In this document: one piece after another, positions 1 through 8,672 of the stretch
Position numbering within the stretch: position 1 is the stretch's first letter
Layout: every line of letters starts with the position of its first letter
NCBI GenBank assembly: GCA_051866775.1
Contig: JBJDXR010000033.1
Location: forward strand, 39,304 to 103,303
Reading direction: 5' to 3'
Source: RUG626 sp051866775
GTDB lineage: Bacteria > Bacillota > Clostridia > Oscillospirales > Oscillospiraceae
Length of the DNA stretch: 64,000 nucleotides
Notes under the pieces: generated by a model
Databases searched by the model: none
The model's input: the letters and a program-made list of their open reading frames with translations, nothing else
What the model was told of the DNA's origin: nothing
Made by a program: the position numbers and the translations under genes

Positions 1-111
1 GTTCACCGCCTCACAAGAATATCTATAGGTAAGCTGGGCCTGGGAAGGCTGAAAAAGGGTTGCTGGCGGCACCTCACTAAGGAAGAATTGGAGCTTCTGT
101 GCAGTAATTGA
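1..111 (+). CDS. 23S rRNA pseudouridine synthase, RluB/RsuA family (C-terminal fragment)
   Basis: Only the last 36 codons lie in the window, in frame from base 1 to the TGA at 109-111. The residues RLTRISIGKLGLGRLKKG followed by WRHLT are the usual C-terminal strand and tail of RluB/RsuA-type pseudouridine synthases, which isomerise a uridine in 23S or 16S rRNA. The catalytic Asp lies upstream, outside the window. RluB rather than RsuA is inferred from the tail only. Confidence 0.7.
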   Translation, partial: VHRLTRISIGKLGLGRLKKGCWRHLTKEELELLCSN

Positions 112-253
112 TTCAAAATTGCAGGATATATTTATTAAAATTGCAAAAACCCCTTGAAATCTCAGAAAAATAAATATAATATAGCTTTTGTTCGTATATG
201 TATTTTCATTTGCATTTTTTCAATTACTGATATTATAGAGGAGAAAAATCGTG
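112..253 (+). promoter_or_regulatory. Leader of murR-like regulator with weak promoter candidate
   Basis: This AT-rich spacer holds TTGAAA at 154-159 and TATAAT at 175-180, but only 15 bases separate them, shorter than the preferred 17, so the promoter call is weak. A GAGGAG ribosome site at 238-243 serves the next gene. No terminator hairpin is evident for the upstream pseudouridine synthase. Confidence 0.3.
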
Positions 254-1117
254 ATGGATAAAGATGTTCTGGCCGCAATCAAGGCTGTATCGCCTACCTT
301 TTCAAAAGGCCAGCGCAGGATCGCCAATTATATCACCGAAAACTATGACAAAGCCGCTTTTATGACCGCCGGAAAGCTTGGCAGCGCTGCGGGCGTCTCC
401 GAGTCTACAGTAGTACGCTTCGCCGCGGATCTTGGCTATGACGGCTATCCTGCGATGCGGAAGGCTCTTCAGGAGCTTATTAAAAACAGGCTTACTACAG
501 TACAGCGCATTGAGGTAGCCCGGGGAATGATCTCAAGCGGTGACGTACTTGAAACTGTGCTTACCTCTGATATAGATAAGATCCGCCACACCCTTGAAGA
601 TGTTGATCATGCAGCTTTTACAGATGCGGTCGACGCCATAACAAAGGCAAAGACAATATATGTTGTCGGCCTCAGATCTTCTTCGGCCCTTGCCAGCTTT
701 ATGGGCTTTTACCTTAATCTGCTCTTTCCCGATGTGCGGCTTGTAAACCAGAGTGCTGCGAGTGAGATATACGAGCAGGTGCTTCACATTTCCGAGGATG
801 ATGTACTTATAGCGATAAGCTTTCCCAGATATTCCCGAAAAACTATAATGGCCATGCAGTTTGCTGAGGATAAAGGGGCAACTGTAATAGGCATCACCGA
901 TTCTGCATCCTCGCTCGTTGCGCATATAGCCGATATTAAGCTGTACGCACGCAGCGAAATGGTCTCATTCTTAGATTCTCTGGTAGCTCCGCTGAGCCTG
1001 ATAAACGCTATCGTCGTTGCTGCGGCAGAGCGTTCAAATTATGACCTTGAATCCAATTTTGAGAGTCTTGAAAAGATATGGGCTAAATATGAGGTTTATG
1101 AAAAGTACGAACAGTGA
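254..1117 (+). CDS. MurR/RpiR family transcriptional regulator
   Basis: The protein has an N-terminal HTH_6 domain (about residues 1-77, with the motif VSESTVVRFAADLGYDGYP) followed by a sugar-isomerase (SIS) fold (about 120-255, starting YVVGLRSSSALASF). Family members sense phosphorylated sugars or amino sugars and repress catabolic genes. GAGGAG at 238-243 fits either the GTG at 251 or the ATG at 254. No sugar operon is adjacent: the next gene is a flavoprotein that overlaps its 3' end by about 20 bases, so the effector and targets cannot be inferred. Confidence 0.85.
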   Translation: MDKDVLAAIKAVSPTFSKGQRRIANYITENYDKAAFMTAGKLGSAAGVSESTVVRFAADLGYDGYPAMRKALQELIKNRLTTVQRIEVARGMISSGDVLETVLTSDIDKIRHTLEDVDHAAFTDAVDAITKAKTIYVVGLRSSSALASFMGFYLNLLFPDVRLVNQSAASEIYEQVLHISEDDVLIAISFPRYSRKTIMAMQFAEDKGATVIGITDSASSLVAHIADIKLYARSEMVSFLDSLVAPLSLINAIVVAAAERSNYDLESNFESLEKIWAKYEVYEKYEQ

Positions 1118-2339
1118 ACTTGTTGTAATCGGCGGAGGTGCAGCGGGCCTTATGGCAGCCGGTCTTGCCGCGGAGCGTGGAATAAAGACGGTTATCGTCG
1201 AAAAGAACCAACTAACTGGGCGGAAACTTGGCATAACCGGTAAAGGCCGCTGTAATGTAACAAACGATTCAACCCCCGCTCAGGTCATAGCAAATGTGCC
1301 TACTAACGGGAAATTTTTATTTAGCTGCCTTAATAATTTTACACCAAGAGATGTCATGGCATTCTTTGAAAATCTCGGGGTGCCGCTGAAAACCGAGCGC
1401 GGCGCAAGAGTATTTCCCGAATCCGACAAGGCTGCGGATATTGTAAATGCATTGCGCAGGTACTGCCGTCAAAACGGAGTAAACATAATAAACGGCACCG
1501 TAAAAAAAGTACTTACTAACAACGGTTCTGTAACCTCCGTTTTGACGGATGATTGTGAATTATCCGCATCGTATGTTATTCTTGCCACAGGTGGGATGTC
1601 ATATCCCGCCACAGGCTCTACGGGTGACGGTTATAAAATTGCAGGCGCTCTCGGACATAATATCATTGAGCCTAAGCCCTCGTTGGTGCCGCTGACCGCG
1701 GCAGGCGATATATGCTCCCAGATGCAGGGCTTTTCTCTTAAGAACATCTCCCTGCGGGTATTTGATTTATCGGGAAAGCAAATATATGAGGATTTTGGCG
1801 AGATGCTATTTACGCACTTCGGCGTATCCGGGCCGCTGATATTGTCGGCCTCCTCTCATATGCGGGACTTTAAAAATAACCGTTATTCGATAAAGATTGA
1901 TCTTAAGCCTGCGCTTGATGAAAAGAAGCTGGACGCCAGGATTCTCCGGGATTTTTCAAAATTCTCGAATCGTGATTTTGCCAATGCCCTTGACGAGCTT
2001 GCCGGCAGGAGCATGATTCCCGTGCTTATCAAGCTCTCCGGCATACCTCCGGAAACAAAGGTAAACTCCATAACAAGAGAGCAGCGAAGACGCCTTGTTG
2101 AGCTGTTTAAAGCATTCCCTGTGGAGATAACCGGTCCGAGACCGATATCCGAGGCAATAATAACCTCAGGCGGCATCGATGTGCGCGAAATAAATCCGCG
2201 CACAATGGAATCTAAGCTCATTAAAGGCCTTTATTTTGCCGGAGAGGTTATAGATGTGGACGCATACACCGGCGGCTATAACTTACAGATCGCATGGTCA
2301 ACTGCCCACGCTGCCGCTATGGGTATACCTTGCCCTTAA
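1098..2339 (+). CDS. FAD-dependent oxidoreductase, HI0933/BaiN-like family
   Basis: About 413 residues. The N-terminus carries the FAD-binding motif VIGGGAAGLMAAGLAAERG and the family signature GITGKGRCNVTN. The C-terminus carries GLYFAGEVIDVDAYTGGYN, which completes the FAD site. The family includes BaiN, which reduces bile-acid intermediates, but most members, including this one, have unknown substrates. The start at 1098 gives a natural N-terminus just before the first beta strand; the frame is open to 1017, but that would extend deep into the regulator gene. It is followed closely by cmk, a frequent order in Clostridia. Confidence 0.85.
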   Translation: MKSTNSELVVIGGGAAGLMAAGLAAERGIKTVIVEKNQLTGRKLGITGKGRCNVTNDSTPAQVIANVPTNGKFLFSCLNNFTPRDVMAFFENLGVPLKTERGARVFPESDKAADIVNALRRYCRQNGVNIINGTVKKVLTNNGSVTSVLTDDCELSASYVILATGGMSYPATGSTGDGYKIAGALGHNIIEPKPSLVPLTAAGDICSQMQGFSLKNISLRVFDLSGKQIYEDFGEMLFTHFGVSGPLILSASSHMRDFKNNRYSIKIDLKPALDEKKLDARILRDFSKFSNRDFANALDELAGRSMIPVLIKLSGIPPETKVNSITREQRRRLVELFKAFPVEITGPRPISEAIITSGGIDVREINPRTMESKLIKGLYFAGEVIDVDAYTGGYNLQIAWSTAHAAAMGIPCP

Positions 2340-2356
2340 GAAAGGACTGACCGCTT

Positions 2357-3037
2357 ATGAAAATGATCAACATTGCCATTGACGGCCCATCCGGCGCAGG
2401 AAAATCTACCCTTGCCCGAATGACGGCACAAAAATTGGGCTATATTTATGTCGATACCGGAGCACTGTACAGGTGTGTGGGCCTCTATGCTCTGAAAAAG
2501 CCTGTGGACCTCCACGATGCTGCCGCAGTTGCGGCGCTTCTTCCCGAGATAGACATTGAGATGAAGCACGAGGATGGCCTTCAGCGGATGTACCTCAACG
2601 GAGCGGACGTCACCGATGATATCCGTCTTCCGGAGGTATCCTTGGCGGCCTCCGCGGTCTCGGCTATTCCTCAGGTGCGGGGATTTTTGCTTGATACCCA
2701 ACGTGACATGGCGTACAAATATGACGTGATAATGGACGGCAGGGATATCGGTACAGTCGTGCTTCCCGATGCTGATATCAAGATTTTCCTTACAGCTTCT
2801 GCCGAGGAACGTGCAAAGCGCAGGCACACGGAGCTTGTTCAAAAGGGCATGACCGTAAGCTTTGACGATGTCCTTCGTGATATTGAAAAACGTGATAGAG
2901 ACGACAGCAGCCGCGACATAGCCCCACTCAGGAAGGCGGATGATGCTGTTGAGCTTGACACAACAGCGCTTTCGCTTGAAGAGAGCTTTGATAGAATAAA
3001 ACGATTGGTTGAGGAGCGCGTTGGTCATGGATTTTAA
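2357..3037 (+). CDS. cmk: Cytidylate kinase
   Basis: 226 residues, normal for the family. It phosphorylates CMP and dCMP with ATP in the cytoplasm. The P-loop GPSGAGKST is near residue 10, the nucleotide-binding motif VDTGALYR follows, and the DGRDIG motif is near residue 128. AAGG at about 2342-2346 is the ribosome site. Its last 11 bases overlap the start of plsC, so the two are co-translated. The order cmk-plsC-ispH/S1 is common in Clostridia. Confidence 0.95.
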   Translation: MKMINIAIDGPSGAGKSTLARMTAQKLGYIYVDTGALYRCVGLYALKKPVDLHDAAAVAALLPEIDIEMKHEDGLQRMYLNGADVTDDIRLPEVSLAASAVSAIPQVRGFLLDTQRDMAYKYDVIMDGRDIGTVVLPDADIKIFLTASAEERAKRRHTELVQKGMTVSFDDVLRDIEKRDRDDSSRDIAPLRKADDAVELDTTALSLEESFDRIKRLVEERVGHGF

Positions 3038-3644
3038 AAAGATTGCTTATAAAATAGCCCGTTTCGGTGCTTCAATAACTCTCGGAATAGTCATGCCGTA
3101 TAAGGCACTTGGCAGGGAAAATATTCCAGATGGACCGGCACTTATATGCGCAAACCACTCCAGTTGGATGGATCCGATTTATCTGGCTTTCGCGGTACCC
3201 GGAAAATACCATATGTGCATTATGGCAAAGGAGGAGCTTTTCAAGAAAAAGTTTAACGCAGCCTTTTTTAACGCAATCGGAACTTTTCCGGTAAACCGTT
3301 CCATTGCCGACATGAGCGCCATGAAGACCTCTCTCCAGTATCTCCGGAGAGGAAAAAAGCTCGCGATCTTTCCGGAGGGGACACGCTCCGAGGAGGATGG
3401 CGCCGTGTCTCCGAAAAGCGGCGCTGTCAGGCTTGCCGAAAAGGTGGGCGCTCCGATGATTCCTGTTTACATCCCACGAAAAAAGAAATTCTTTAAGCGC
3501 ACCCGTATAGTGATCGGTAAACCGTTTACGGTGGAGAGGACCAAGGAGCGGCGAACCAAGGAGGATTATGAAATGCTTGCTGATGAGCTTATGAACAGGA
3601 TAACCGCTCTGGGAAAAATCGATCCCGGAAAAGTAAGGGCGTGA
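3027..3644 (+). CDS. plsC: 1-acyl-sn-glycerol-3-phosphate acyltransferase (PlsC family)
   Basis: About 205 residues. It adds the second acyl chain to lysophosphatidic acid at the membrane. The acyltransferase box NHSSWMD (HX4D) is near residue 41 and the substrate motif FPEGTRS near 115. An ATG start at 3027 is preceded by GAGGAG at about 3011-3016 inside cmk, giving an 11-base overlap. It is followed eight bases later by the ispH-S1 fusion. Confidence 0.92.
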   Translation: MDFKKIAYKIARFGASITLGIVMPYKALGRENIPDGPALICANHSSWMDPIYLAFAVPGKYHMCIMAKEELFKKKFNAAFFNAIGTFPVNRSIADMSAMKTSLQYLRRGKKLAIFPEGTRSEEDGAVSPKSGAVRLAEKVGAPMIPVYIPRKKKFFKRTRIVIGKPFTVERTKERRTKEDYEMLADELMNRITALGKIDPGKVRA

Positions 3645-3651
3645 AGCTTAT

Positions 3652-5733
3652 ATGGAGATAATCACCGCTAAGACTGCCGGCTTCTGCTTCGGCGTAAGAC
3701 GTGCGGTAAAAATAGCAGAGAAGGCCGCCGAGGAATACGGAAGCTGCGTGTGCCTTGGGCCGCTTATTCACAATGACGATGTAGTTCGGGAACTCGAAAG
3801 TCGAGGCATACGCACTGTACACGACATCTCAGAAATAAACGAGGGCGACAGAGTCATAATACGCAGCCATGGAATAGGCAGAGACGAATATGCCGAGCTT
3901 GAGTCCCGGCATGTCCAGATAATCGACGCAACCTGTCCCGACGTATCAAAAATACACAAGCTCGTTTCCCAGGAATCCCTTGAGGGAAGAGGTATAATAA
4001 TTATTGGTGAAAAAGCACATCCTGAGGTAAGAGCCATTGCCGGATGGTGCGCCGGCGCTGAGGTTTTTGAAACACCTGAGGAGACTCAGCAGTTTTTTAC
4101 TGAATCCGAGGATGCCGCTGAAAAAGTCTATTCCGTCGTCTCTCAGACCACGGCAGCACGAGAAAATTTTGAAATTAATGTTAATATAATAAAAAAAGAG
4201 TGTACAAATAGCAAAATATTTGATACAATATGCGATACGACGTCCAGACGACAAAAGGAGGCTGCTGAGCTTGCTTCCCGATGCGATGTGATGATCGTCA
4301 TTGGCGGCAGGCACAGCGCCAACAGCCGTAAGCTTGCAGATATTTGCCGCAATCACTGTGACAGAGTCATTTTTATTGAAAACGCGTCACAGCTTGATGT
4401 AGGGCTCTTGCAGGCAGATGATGTTGTGGGTGTCACCGCAGGCGCTTCCACGCCAGAGTGGATTATTAAGGAGGTCAACAGGAAGATGAGTGACGAGATC
4501 ATGACTGCAGAGGCAGTCGAAAACAATGAAGCTGCTGTGGATACCGCGGCAGAAACTTCGGAAGCAGAGGCTTCTTTTGAGGAGCTGCTTGAGCGCTCCA
4601 TCAAAACTTTACATACGGGGGAGAAGGTTTCTGGCATAATTGCCTCAATCACACCGACCGAAGTGTCTGTGGATCTCGGAACGAAGCAAGCCGGATATAT
4701 TCCCATCTCCGAGCTCACCGACGAGCCCGGTGTAAATGTTGAAGACATCATCAAGGTCGGTGATGAGATAGAAGCATATGTTATGCGTGTCAATGATGTT
4801 GAGGGCACTGTTATGCTCTCTAAGAAGCGTCTTGATTCCGTAAAGGCGTGGGATACCATCGCTGAAGCCAGAAATGAGCGCGCTGTTGTTGAGGGCACCG
4901 TCATTGAAGAAAACAAGGGCGGCATTGTCGTATCCGTTAAGGGCGTTCGCGTGTTTGTTCCTGCATCCCTTTCCGGACTTTCCAAGGATGCTCCGATGAC
5001 CGAGCTTCTCAAGAAGAAGGTCAGGCTCCGCATCACCGAGGTCAATCAGCCCAGACGCCGCGTCGTAGGCTCTATCCGCGCAGTTGCAAACGAGGAGCGC
5101 CGCGCAAAGGCGGAGGCTATATGGAATGAGATCGAAGTTGGCAAGCGCTATCACGGCGTTGTCAAGTCCCTTACATCCTATGGCGCGTTTGTGGACATCG
5201 GCGGCATTGACGGCATGGTGCATGTCTCTGAGCTTTCCTGGAAGCGTATTCACCAGCCCTCTGAGGTTGTTTCCGTCGGTGACGAAATAGATGTTTATGT
5301 TATTTCCTTTGATAAGGAGAACAAAAAGATATCCCTGGGCTATAAGGATCCTAATGAGAACCCCTGGGTACGCTTCACCACAAATTATTCTGTTGGCAGC
5401 GTAGCCGAGGTCAAGATCGTAAAGCTTATGACCTTCGGTGCATTTGCCGAAATAGTACCTGGCGTTGACGGCCTTATCCACATATCTCAGATTGCTGACC
5501 GCAGGATCGGCAAGCCTGACGATGTTCTTTCCGAGGGACAGGTTGTCAATGCAAAGATCATAAACATTGACAACGAGAACAAGAAGGTCTCCCTCAGCAT
5601 CCGTGCTCTCCTTGAGCCTGAGGCCCCCGCTGCAGCTGAGGATGACGCGGAACCTGAGGCAGATGATGACCAGAATGTGGTCGTCTATGATACCGAGAAT
5701 CCCCCGGCAGCTGAGGATATCGACGCTGAGTAA
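3652..5733 (+). CDS. ispH: Fusion of IspH (HMBPP reductase) and four-domain S1 RNA-binding protein
   Basis: 693 residues. Residues 1 to about 280 are IspH, the last MEP-pathway enzyme, which makes IPP and DMAPP with a 4Fe-4S cluster. The three cluster cysteines are seen: C12 in AGFCFGVRR, one in DATCPDVSK and one in DTICDTTSRRQ; the active-site GEKAHPEV motif is also present. An acidic Ala/Glu-rich linker (about 283-318) leads to four S1 domains (about 320-388, 403-472, 490-560, 577-650), as in ribosomal protein S1 homologues, then an acidic tail. IspH-S1 fusions are known in Clostridia; why the activities are joined is unclear. ispD and ispF follow. Confidence 0.95.
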   Translation: MEIITAKTAGFCFGVRRAVKIAEKAAEEYGSCVCLGPLIHNDDVVRELESRGIRTVHDISEINEGDRVIIRSHGIGRDEYAELESRHVQIIDATCPDVSKIHKLVSQESLEGRGIIIIGEKAHPEVRAIAGWCAGAEVFETPEETQQFFTESEDAAEKVYSVVSQTTAARENFEINVNIIKKECTNSKIFDTICDTTSRRQKEAAELASRCDVMIVIGGRHSANSRKLADICRNHCDRVIFIENASQLDVGLLQADDVVGVTAGASTPEWIIKEVNRKMSDEIMTAEAVENNEAAVDTAAETSEAEASFEELLERSIKTLHTGEKVSGIIASITPTEVSVDLGTKQAGYIPISELTDEPGVNVEDIIKVGDEIEAYVMRVNDVEGTVMLSKKRLDSVKAWDTIAEARNERAVVEGTVIEENKGGIVVSVKGVRVFVPASLSGLSKDAPMTELLKKKVRLRITEVNQPRRRVVGSIRAVANEERRAKAEAIWNEIEVGKRYHGVVKSLTSYGAFVDIGGIDGMVHVSELSWKRIHQPSEVVSVGDEIDVYVISFDKENKKISLGYKDPNENPWVRFTTNYSVGSVAEVKIVKLMTFGAFAEIVPGVDGLIHISQIADRRIGKPDDVLSEGQVVNAKIINIDNENKKVSLSIRALLEPEAPAAAEDDAEPEADDDQNVVVYDTENPPAAEDIDAE

Positions 5734-5752
5734 AATCGAACCTAAAGTTTTT

Positions 5753-5798
5753 CATAAAAGCGTACTGCGATTGCGGTGCGCTTTTATGTTTTGTTTTC
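5753..5798 (+). terminator. Rho-independent terminator after ispH-S1
   Basis: An 16-base-pair stem starts CATAAAAGCG and closes CGCTTTTATG, with loop GATT and a few G-U pairs, followed by TTTTGTTTT. It ends the murR-to-ispH run. Confidence 0.85.
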
Positions 5799-5812
5799 GA
5801 CATTCATTGATG

Positions 5813-5842
5813 TTGCCATTTTCATGCATTTTAGTTTATAAT
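5813..5842 (+). promoter_or_regulatory. Sigma-A-like promoter for ispD-ispF
   Basis: TTGCCA at 5813-5818 and TATAAT at 5837-5842 are separated by 18 bases, directly after a terminator and 37 bases before the proposed ispD start. Confidence 0.6.
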
Positions 5843-5879
5843 AAATAATAATTAAATGCTTGTGCTTGGAGGCGGCGTT

Positions 5880-6614
5880 GTGTCAGGATTATTTAACAGA
5901 CTCTTTAAAAGCTTTAGGGATAGCGAAAACCGTCCATTCTGTACCGCAATAGTAGCTGCCGCAGGCAGCTCAAGCCGCATGGGTGGGGAGGATAAGCTTT
6001 TTGCTGAGCTTGACGGCATCCCTGTCATTGCCCACACGCTTATGCAGCTTCAGGAATCGGCATATATAAATGAGATAGTAGTAGTTACTCAGGAGAAATC
6101 CATTGTACCGATCGCCGATATCTGCGCGGCGTACGGAATAGACAAGGCCACAAAAATAGTCTGCGGCGGAAGCGAACGGCTCGACTCCGTACTTATCGGT
6201 ACACTTGAGGCCTCCTCAGAAGCAGAATTCTTGGCTGTTCAGGACGGTGCAAGGCCGCTTGTAACACAGGAGGTTATCTCCGCAGCCATGGAAGCTGCGT
6301 ATAAAGGGAACGCTGCAGCTCCAGCGGTACCGGTAAGCGACACAATAAAGACCGCCGAGAACGGTTTTGTCACAAGCACACCTGACAGATCCAAGCTGTT
6401 TGCCGTCCAGACACCTCAGGTATTTAGAACTGAGATATTAAAGGCAGCTCTTCAAAACGCAAAGGACAAGGGGCTTTCCGTCACGGATGACTGCTCTGCT
6501 GTGGAGGCGCTCGGCGTTGCTGTTGCCCTGAGCACAGGCTCACACGAAAATATTAAGATAACCACCCCAGTAGACATCACTGTGGCGGAAGCTATTTTGG
6601 ATGCAAGAGGCTGA
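5880..6614 (+). CDS. ispD: 2-C-methyl-D-erythritol 4-phosphate cytidylyltransferase
   Basis: It couples CTP to MEP in isoprenoid synthesis. The nucleotidyltransferase motif AAAGSSSRMGGEDKLFAEL lies near the N-terminus and DGARPLV carries the metal-binding region. I place the start at the GTG at 5880 because GGAGG at 5868-5872 sits seven bases upstream; the ATG at 5856 has no ribosome site. That gives 244 residues, normal for IspD. It is followed two bases later by ispF, a common pairing; with ispH upstream, three MEP-pathway enzymes are clustered here. Confidence 0.94.
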   Translation: MSGLFNRLFKSFRDSENRPFCTAIVAAAGSSSRMGGEDKLFAELDGIPVIAHTLMQLQESAYINEIVVVTQEKSIVPIADICAAYGIDKATKIVCGGSERLDSVLIGTLEASSEAEFLAVQDGARPLVTQEVISAAMEAAYKGNAAAPAVPVSDTIKTAENGFVTSTPDRSKLFAVQTPQVFRTEILKAALQNAKDKGLSVTDDCSAVEALGVAVALSTGSHENIKITTPVDITVAEAILDARG

Positions 6615-6616
6615 AA

Positions 6617-7096
6617 ATGAGAATTGGTCATGGTTACGACGTACATAAATTTGAAAATGGAAGAAAATGCATAATATGCGGTGTTGATATACCCTGTCAG
6701 GTTGGCTTGGCAGGACATTCAGACGCGGATGTTGCTGTCCACGCACTCATGGACGCAATGCTCGGCGCGGCAGCACTTGGGGATATTGGAAGGCATTTTC
6801 CCGATAACGACGATGCCTACAAGGGGATAAGCAGCCTTGTACTTCTTGATAAAGTAACTCAGCTTCTTTTCGAGAACGGCTATAAGGTCTCAAATGCGGA
6901 TATCACCATCATTGCTCAGCAGCCAAAGATGGCTCCCCATATTTCAAAAATGGAAAAAAATCTCGCCTCTCATATGCAAATCCCGGTGGAGAACGTGAAT
7001 GTAAAAGCGACGACCGAGGAAGGACTGGGCTTTACCGGAGCCTGTCTTGGTATCGCCGCCCACGCTGTAGTCCTTATAGATAACCTTGGCATATAA
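6617..7096 (+). CDS. ispF: 2-C-methyl-D-erythritol 2,4-cyclodiphosphate synthase
   Basis: 159 residues, full length. It cyclises CDP-ME 2-phosphate, releasing CMP. The N-terminal GHGYDVHKF contributes the metal-binding Asp and His, GLAGHSDADV is the second metal motif, and ATTEEGLGFTG is the C-terminal signature. It forms a unit with ispD. Confidence 0.96.
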   Translation: MRIGHGYDVHKFENGRKCIICGVDIPCQVGLAGHSDADVAVHALMDAMLGAAALGDIGRHFPDNDDAYKGISSLVLLDKVTQLLFENGYKVSNADITIIAQQPKMAPHISKMEKNLASHMQIPVENVNVKATTEEGLGFTGACLGIAAHAVVLIDNLGI

Positions 7097-7167
7097 CACT
7101 TTGGTCACTCCCAGCATAGTATGTTGTGGCTGTATTTACAGTCATATGTACAGTCGGGAGGATTTTT

Positions 7168-7422
7168 ATGATCAATTACTATCTTACCTGCCGCTCGCTT
7201 ACGTATGCGCAGCGCTCGTCAAAAGCTCTGGATGCGGCAAGGATTTCAAATAGCGTCACCCGTACCCCCTCCGGTATGTCCCGTGAGGGTTGTGGTTACG
7301 CGGTAAAAATTCGCGCAGGAACACTTACAGAGGCTTTGCGTACACTCAGACTCGCCCAGCTGCTGCCCAAGAAGGCCTTTGCAGTATATGAGGATGGGCA
7401 CACCGAGGAGGTGCCCATTTGA
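7168..7422 (+). CDS. DUF3343 domain protein (putative Se/S carrier)
   Basis: 84 residues from the ATG at 7168, which has GGGAGG about seven bases upstream. The fold matches the small DUF3343 family, with one conserved Cys in the motif REGCGYAVKI. Members often sit beside YedF, SelD or cysteine-desulfurase genes and are proposed to carry persulfide or selenium. Its stop codon overlaps the TTG start of the next gene, a desulfurase-like enzyme, so translational coupling is expected. The carrier role is inference from family and neighbour. Confidence 0.75.
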   Translation: MINYYLTCRSLTYAQRSSKALDAARISNSVTRTPSGMSREGCGYAVKIRAGTLTEALRTLRLAQLLPKKAFAVYEDGHTEEVPI

Positions 7423-8540
7423 TATATCTTGACAGTGCTGCAACAACCTTTCAAAAGCCTGTTTCAGTTTTAAAAAATGTCGACTGGGCTATGAAAAACC
7501 TCGGCAGCCCCGGGCGCGGGGGACACCGATACGCAATGATGGCCGCGGATACCGCCTTTGCCTGCAGGGAAAAGGCGGCAAAATTATTTAACGTTAAAAA
7601 CCCTGAGAATGTGGTCTTTACTTTCAACGCGACCCATGGACTGAATATCGCAATTAACAGTCTTGTCAAACCCGGTATGCGCGTTGTGACCACAGGGTAT
7701 GAGCACAATTCGGTCGTCCGGCCTCTTAAAGCGATAGGCGCAGTCATAGATCCCGCAGCCTCCGAGCTATTTGAGCCTGAGGCGGCAGTTTCAGCTTTTA
7801 AGCAGAAGCTAGATAAAAAAACAGATGTTGTAGTTTTTAACCATGTCTCAAACGTGTTTGGATACGAGCTTCCGCTTTACAGAGTTGCGGAGCTGTGCAG
7901 GCAAAAGAAAATACCTCTTATAGTCGACGCCTCACAATCAGCCGGTGTTCTGAAAATTGACATGGCTGCTCTCAGCGCATCGTTTATCGCAATGCCCGGC
8001 CACAAGGGGCTTTACGGTCCGCAGGGATCGGGAATTCTGCTGTGCGGCTCCGATACCATTCCGATAATGCACGGAGGGAGCGGAAGCGATTCTCTATCAC
8101 CGCAGATGCCAAGCTTCCTGCCGGACAGGCTTGAGGCAGGGACGCACAATATGCCCGGGATCGCAGGCCTGTCGGCAGGGCTTGATTTTGTCGCTGCAAA
8201 CGGCACTGAAAGAATACTTGCACACGAAAAAAAGCTAATAACGCTTGCCGCTGACGGGCTTTCAAATATAAGGAGAGTAAAGGTATTCGCCTCGAGCGAT
8301 GCTCTTTCACAGACCGGTGTCCTGTCTCTCAATATTGAAGGCCTCCCCGCCGAAAGGGCAGGGGCGCTTCTTGCAAAAGAACAGATAGCGGTAAGGGCCG
8401 GACTTCACTGTGCGCCAATGGCGCACAATACCGCAGGAACACTCCCTGACGGAACGGTGCGTGTAAGCGTATCCGCCTTTAACAGTACGAGAGATATTTA
8501 CGCACTCATAAACGCTGTTAAGAGAATTGCAAAGAAGTAA
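7419..8540 (+). CDS. Cysteine desulfurase family aminotransferase (class V, PLP)
   Basis: 373 residues starting with MIYLDSAATTF. PLP contacts are seen in FNATHG, the Schiff-base lysine is in MPGHKGLYGPQG, and the persulfide cysteine is in RAGLHCAP near residue 330. The TTG start at 7419 shares bases with the TGA of the DUF3343 gene and has GAGGAGG at 7405-7411. It resembles the family next to selenium genes rather than NifS/IscS with IscU: no iscU or sufU gene is nearby. Expected chemistry is release of S or Se from Cys or selenocysteine; the acceptor is probably the adjacent DUF3343 protein. Confidence 0.85.
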   Translation: MIYLDSAATTFQKPVSVLKNVDWAMKNLGSPGRGGHRYAMMAADTAFACREKAAKLFNVKNPENVVFTFNATHGLNIAINSLVKPGMRVVTTGYEHNSVVRPLKAIGAVIDPAASELFEPEAAVSAFKQKLDKKTDVVVFNHVSNVFGYELPLYRVAELCRQKKIPLIVDASQSAGVLKIDMAALSASFIAMPGHKGLYGPQGSGILLCGSDTIPIMHGGSGSDSLSPQMPSFLPDRLEAGTHNMPGIAGLSAGLDFVAANGTERILAHEKKLITLAADGLSNIRRVKVFASSDALSQTGVLSLNIEGLPAERAGALLAKEQIAVRAGLHCAPMAHNTAGTLPDGTVRVSVSAFNSTRDIYALINAVKRIAKK

Positions 8541-8583
8541 CAAATGTCTAAAAATGCTTTAACAAAATATTCATAGAACTTTA

Positions 8584-8612
8584 TTGCCAAGAAAAGCGAT
8601 TTATACTATAAT
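8584..8612 (+). promoter_or_regulatory. Sigma-A-like promoter for cdaA-cdaR
   Basis: TTGCCA at 8584-8589 and TATAAT at 8607-8612 have the ideal 17-base spacing. Transcription would start about 50 bases before the cdaA ATG. Confidence 0.7.
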
Positions 8613-8672
8613 AGTAGATTAGAAAATAGGGGCATTCTTGAGATAAGTACTGAAAGAAAGTGATTTTACCGT

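Noticed and set aside
4645..5481. A 278-residue minus-strand frame opposite the S1 domains
   Set aside because: Its apparent openness reflects codon usage of the S1 repeats; no domain is seen.
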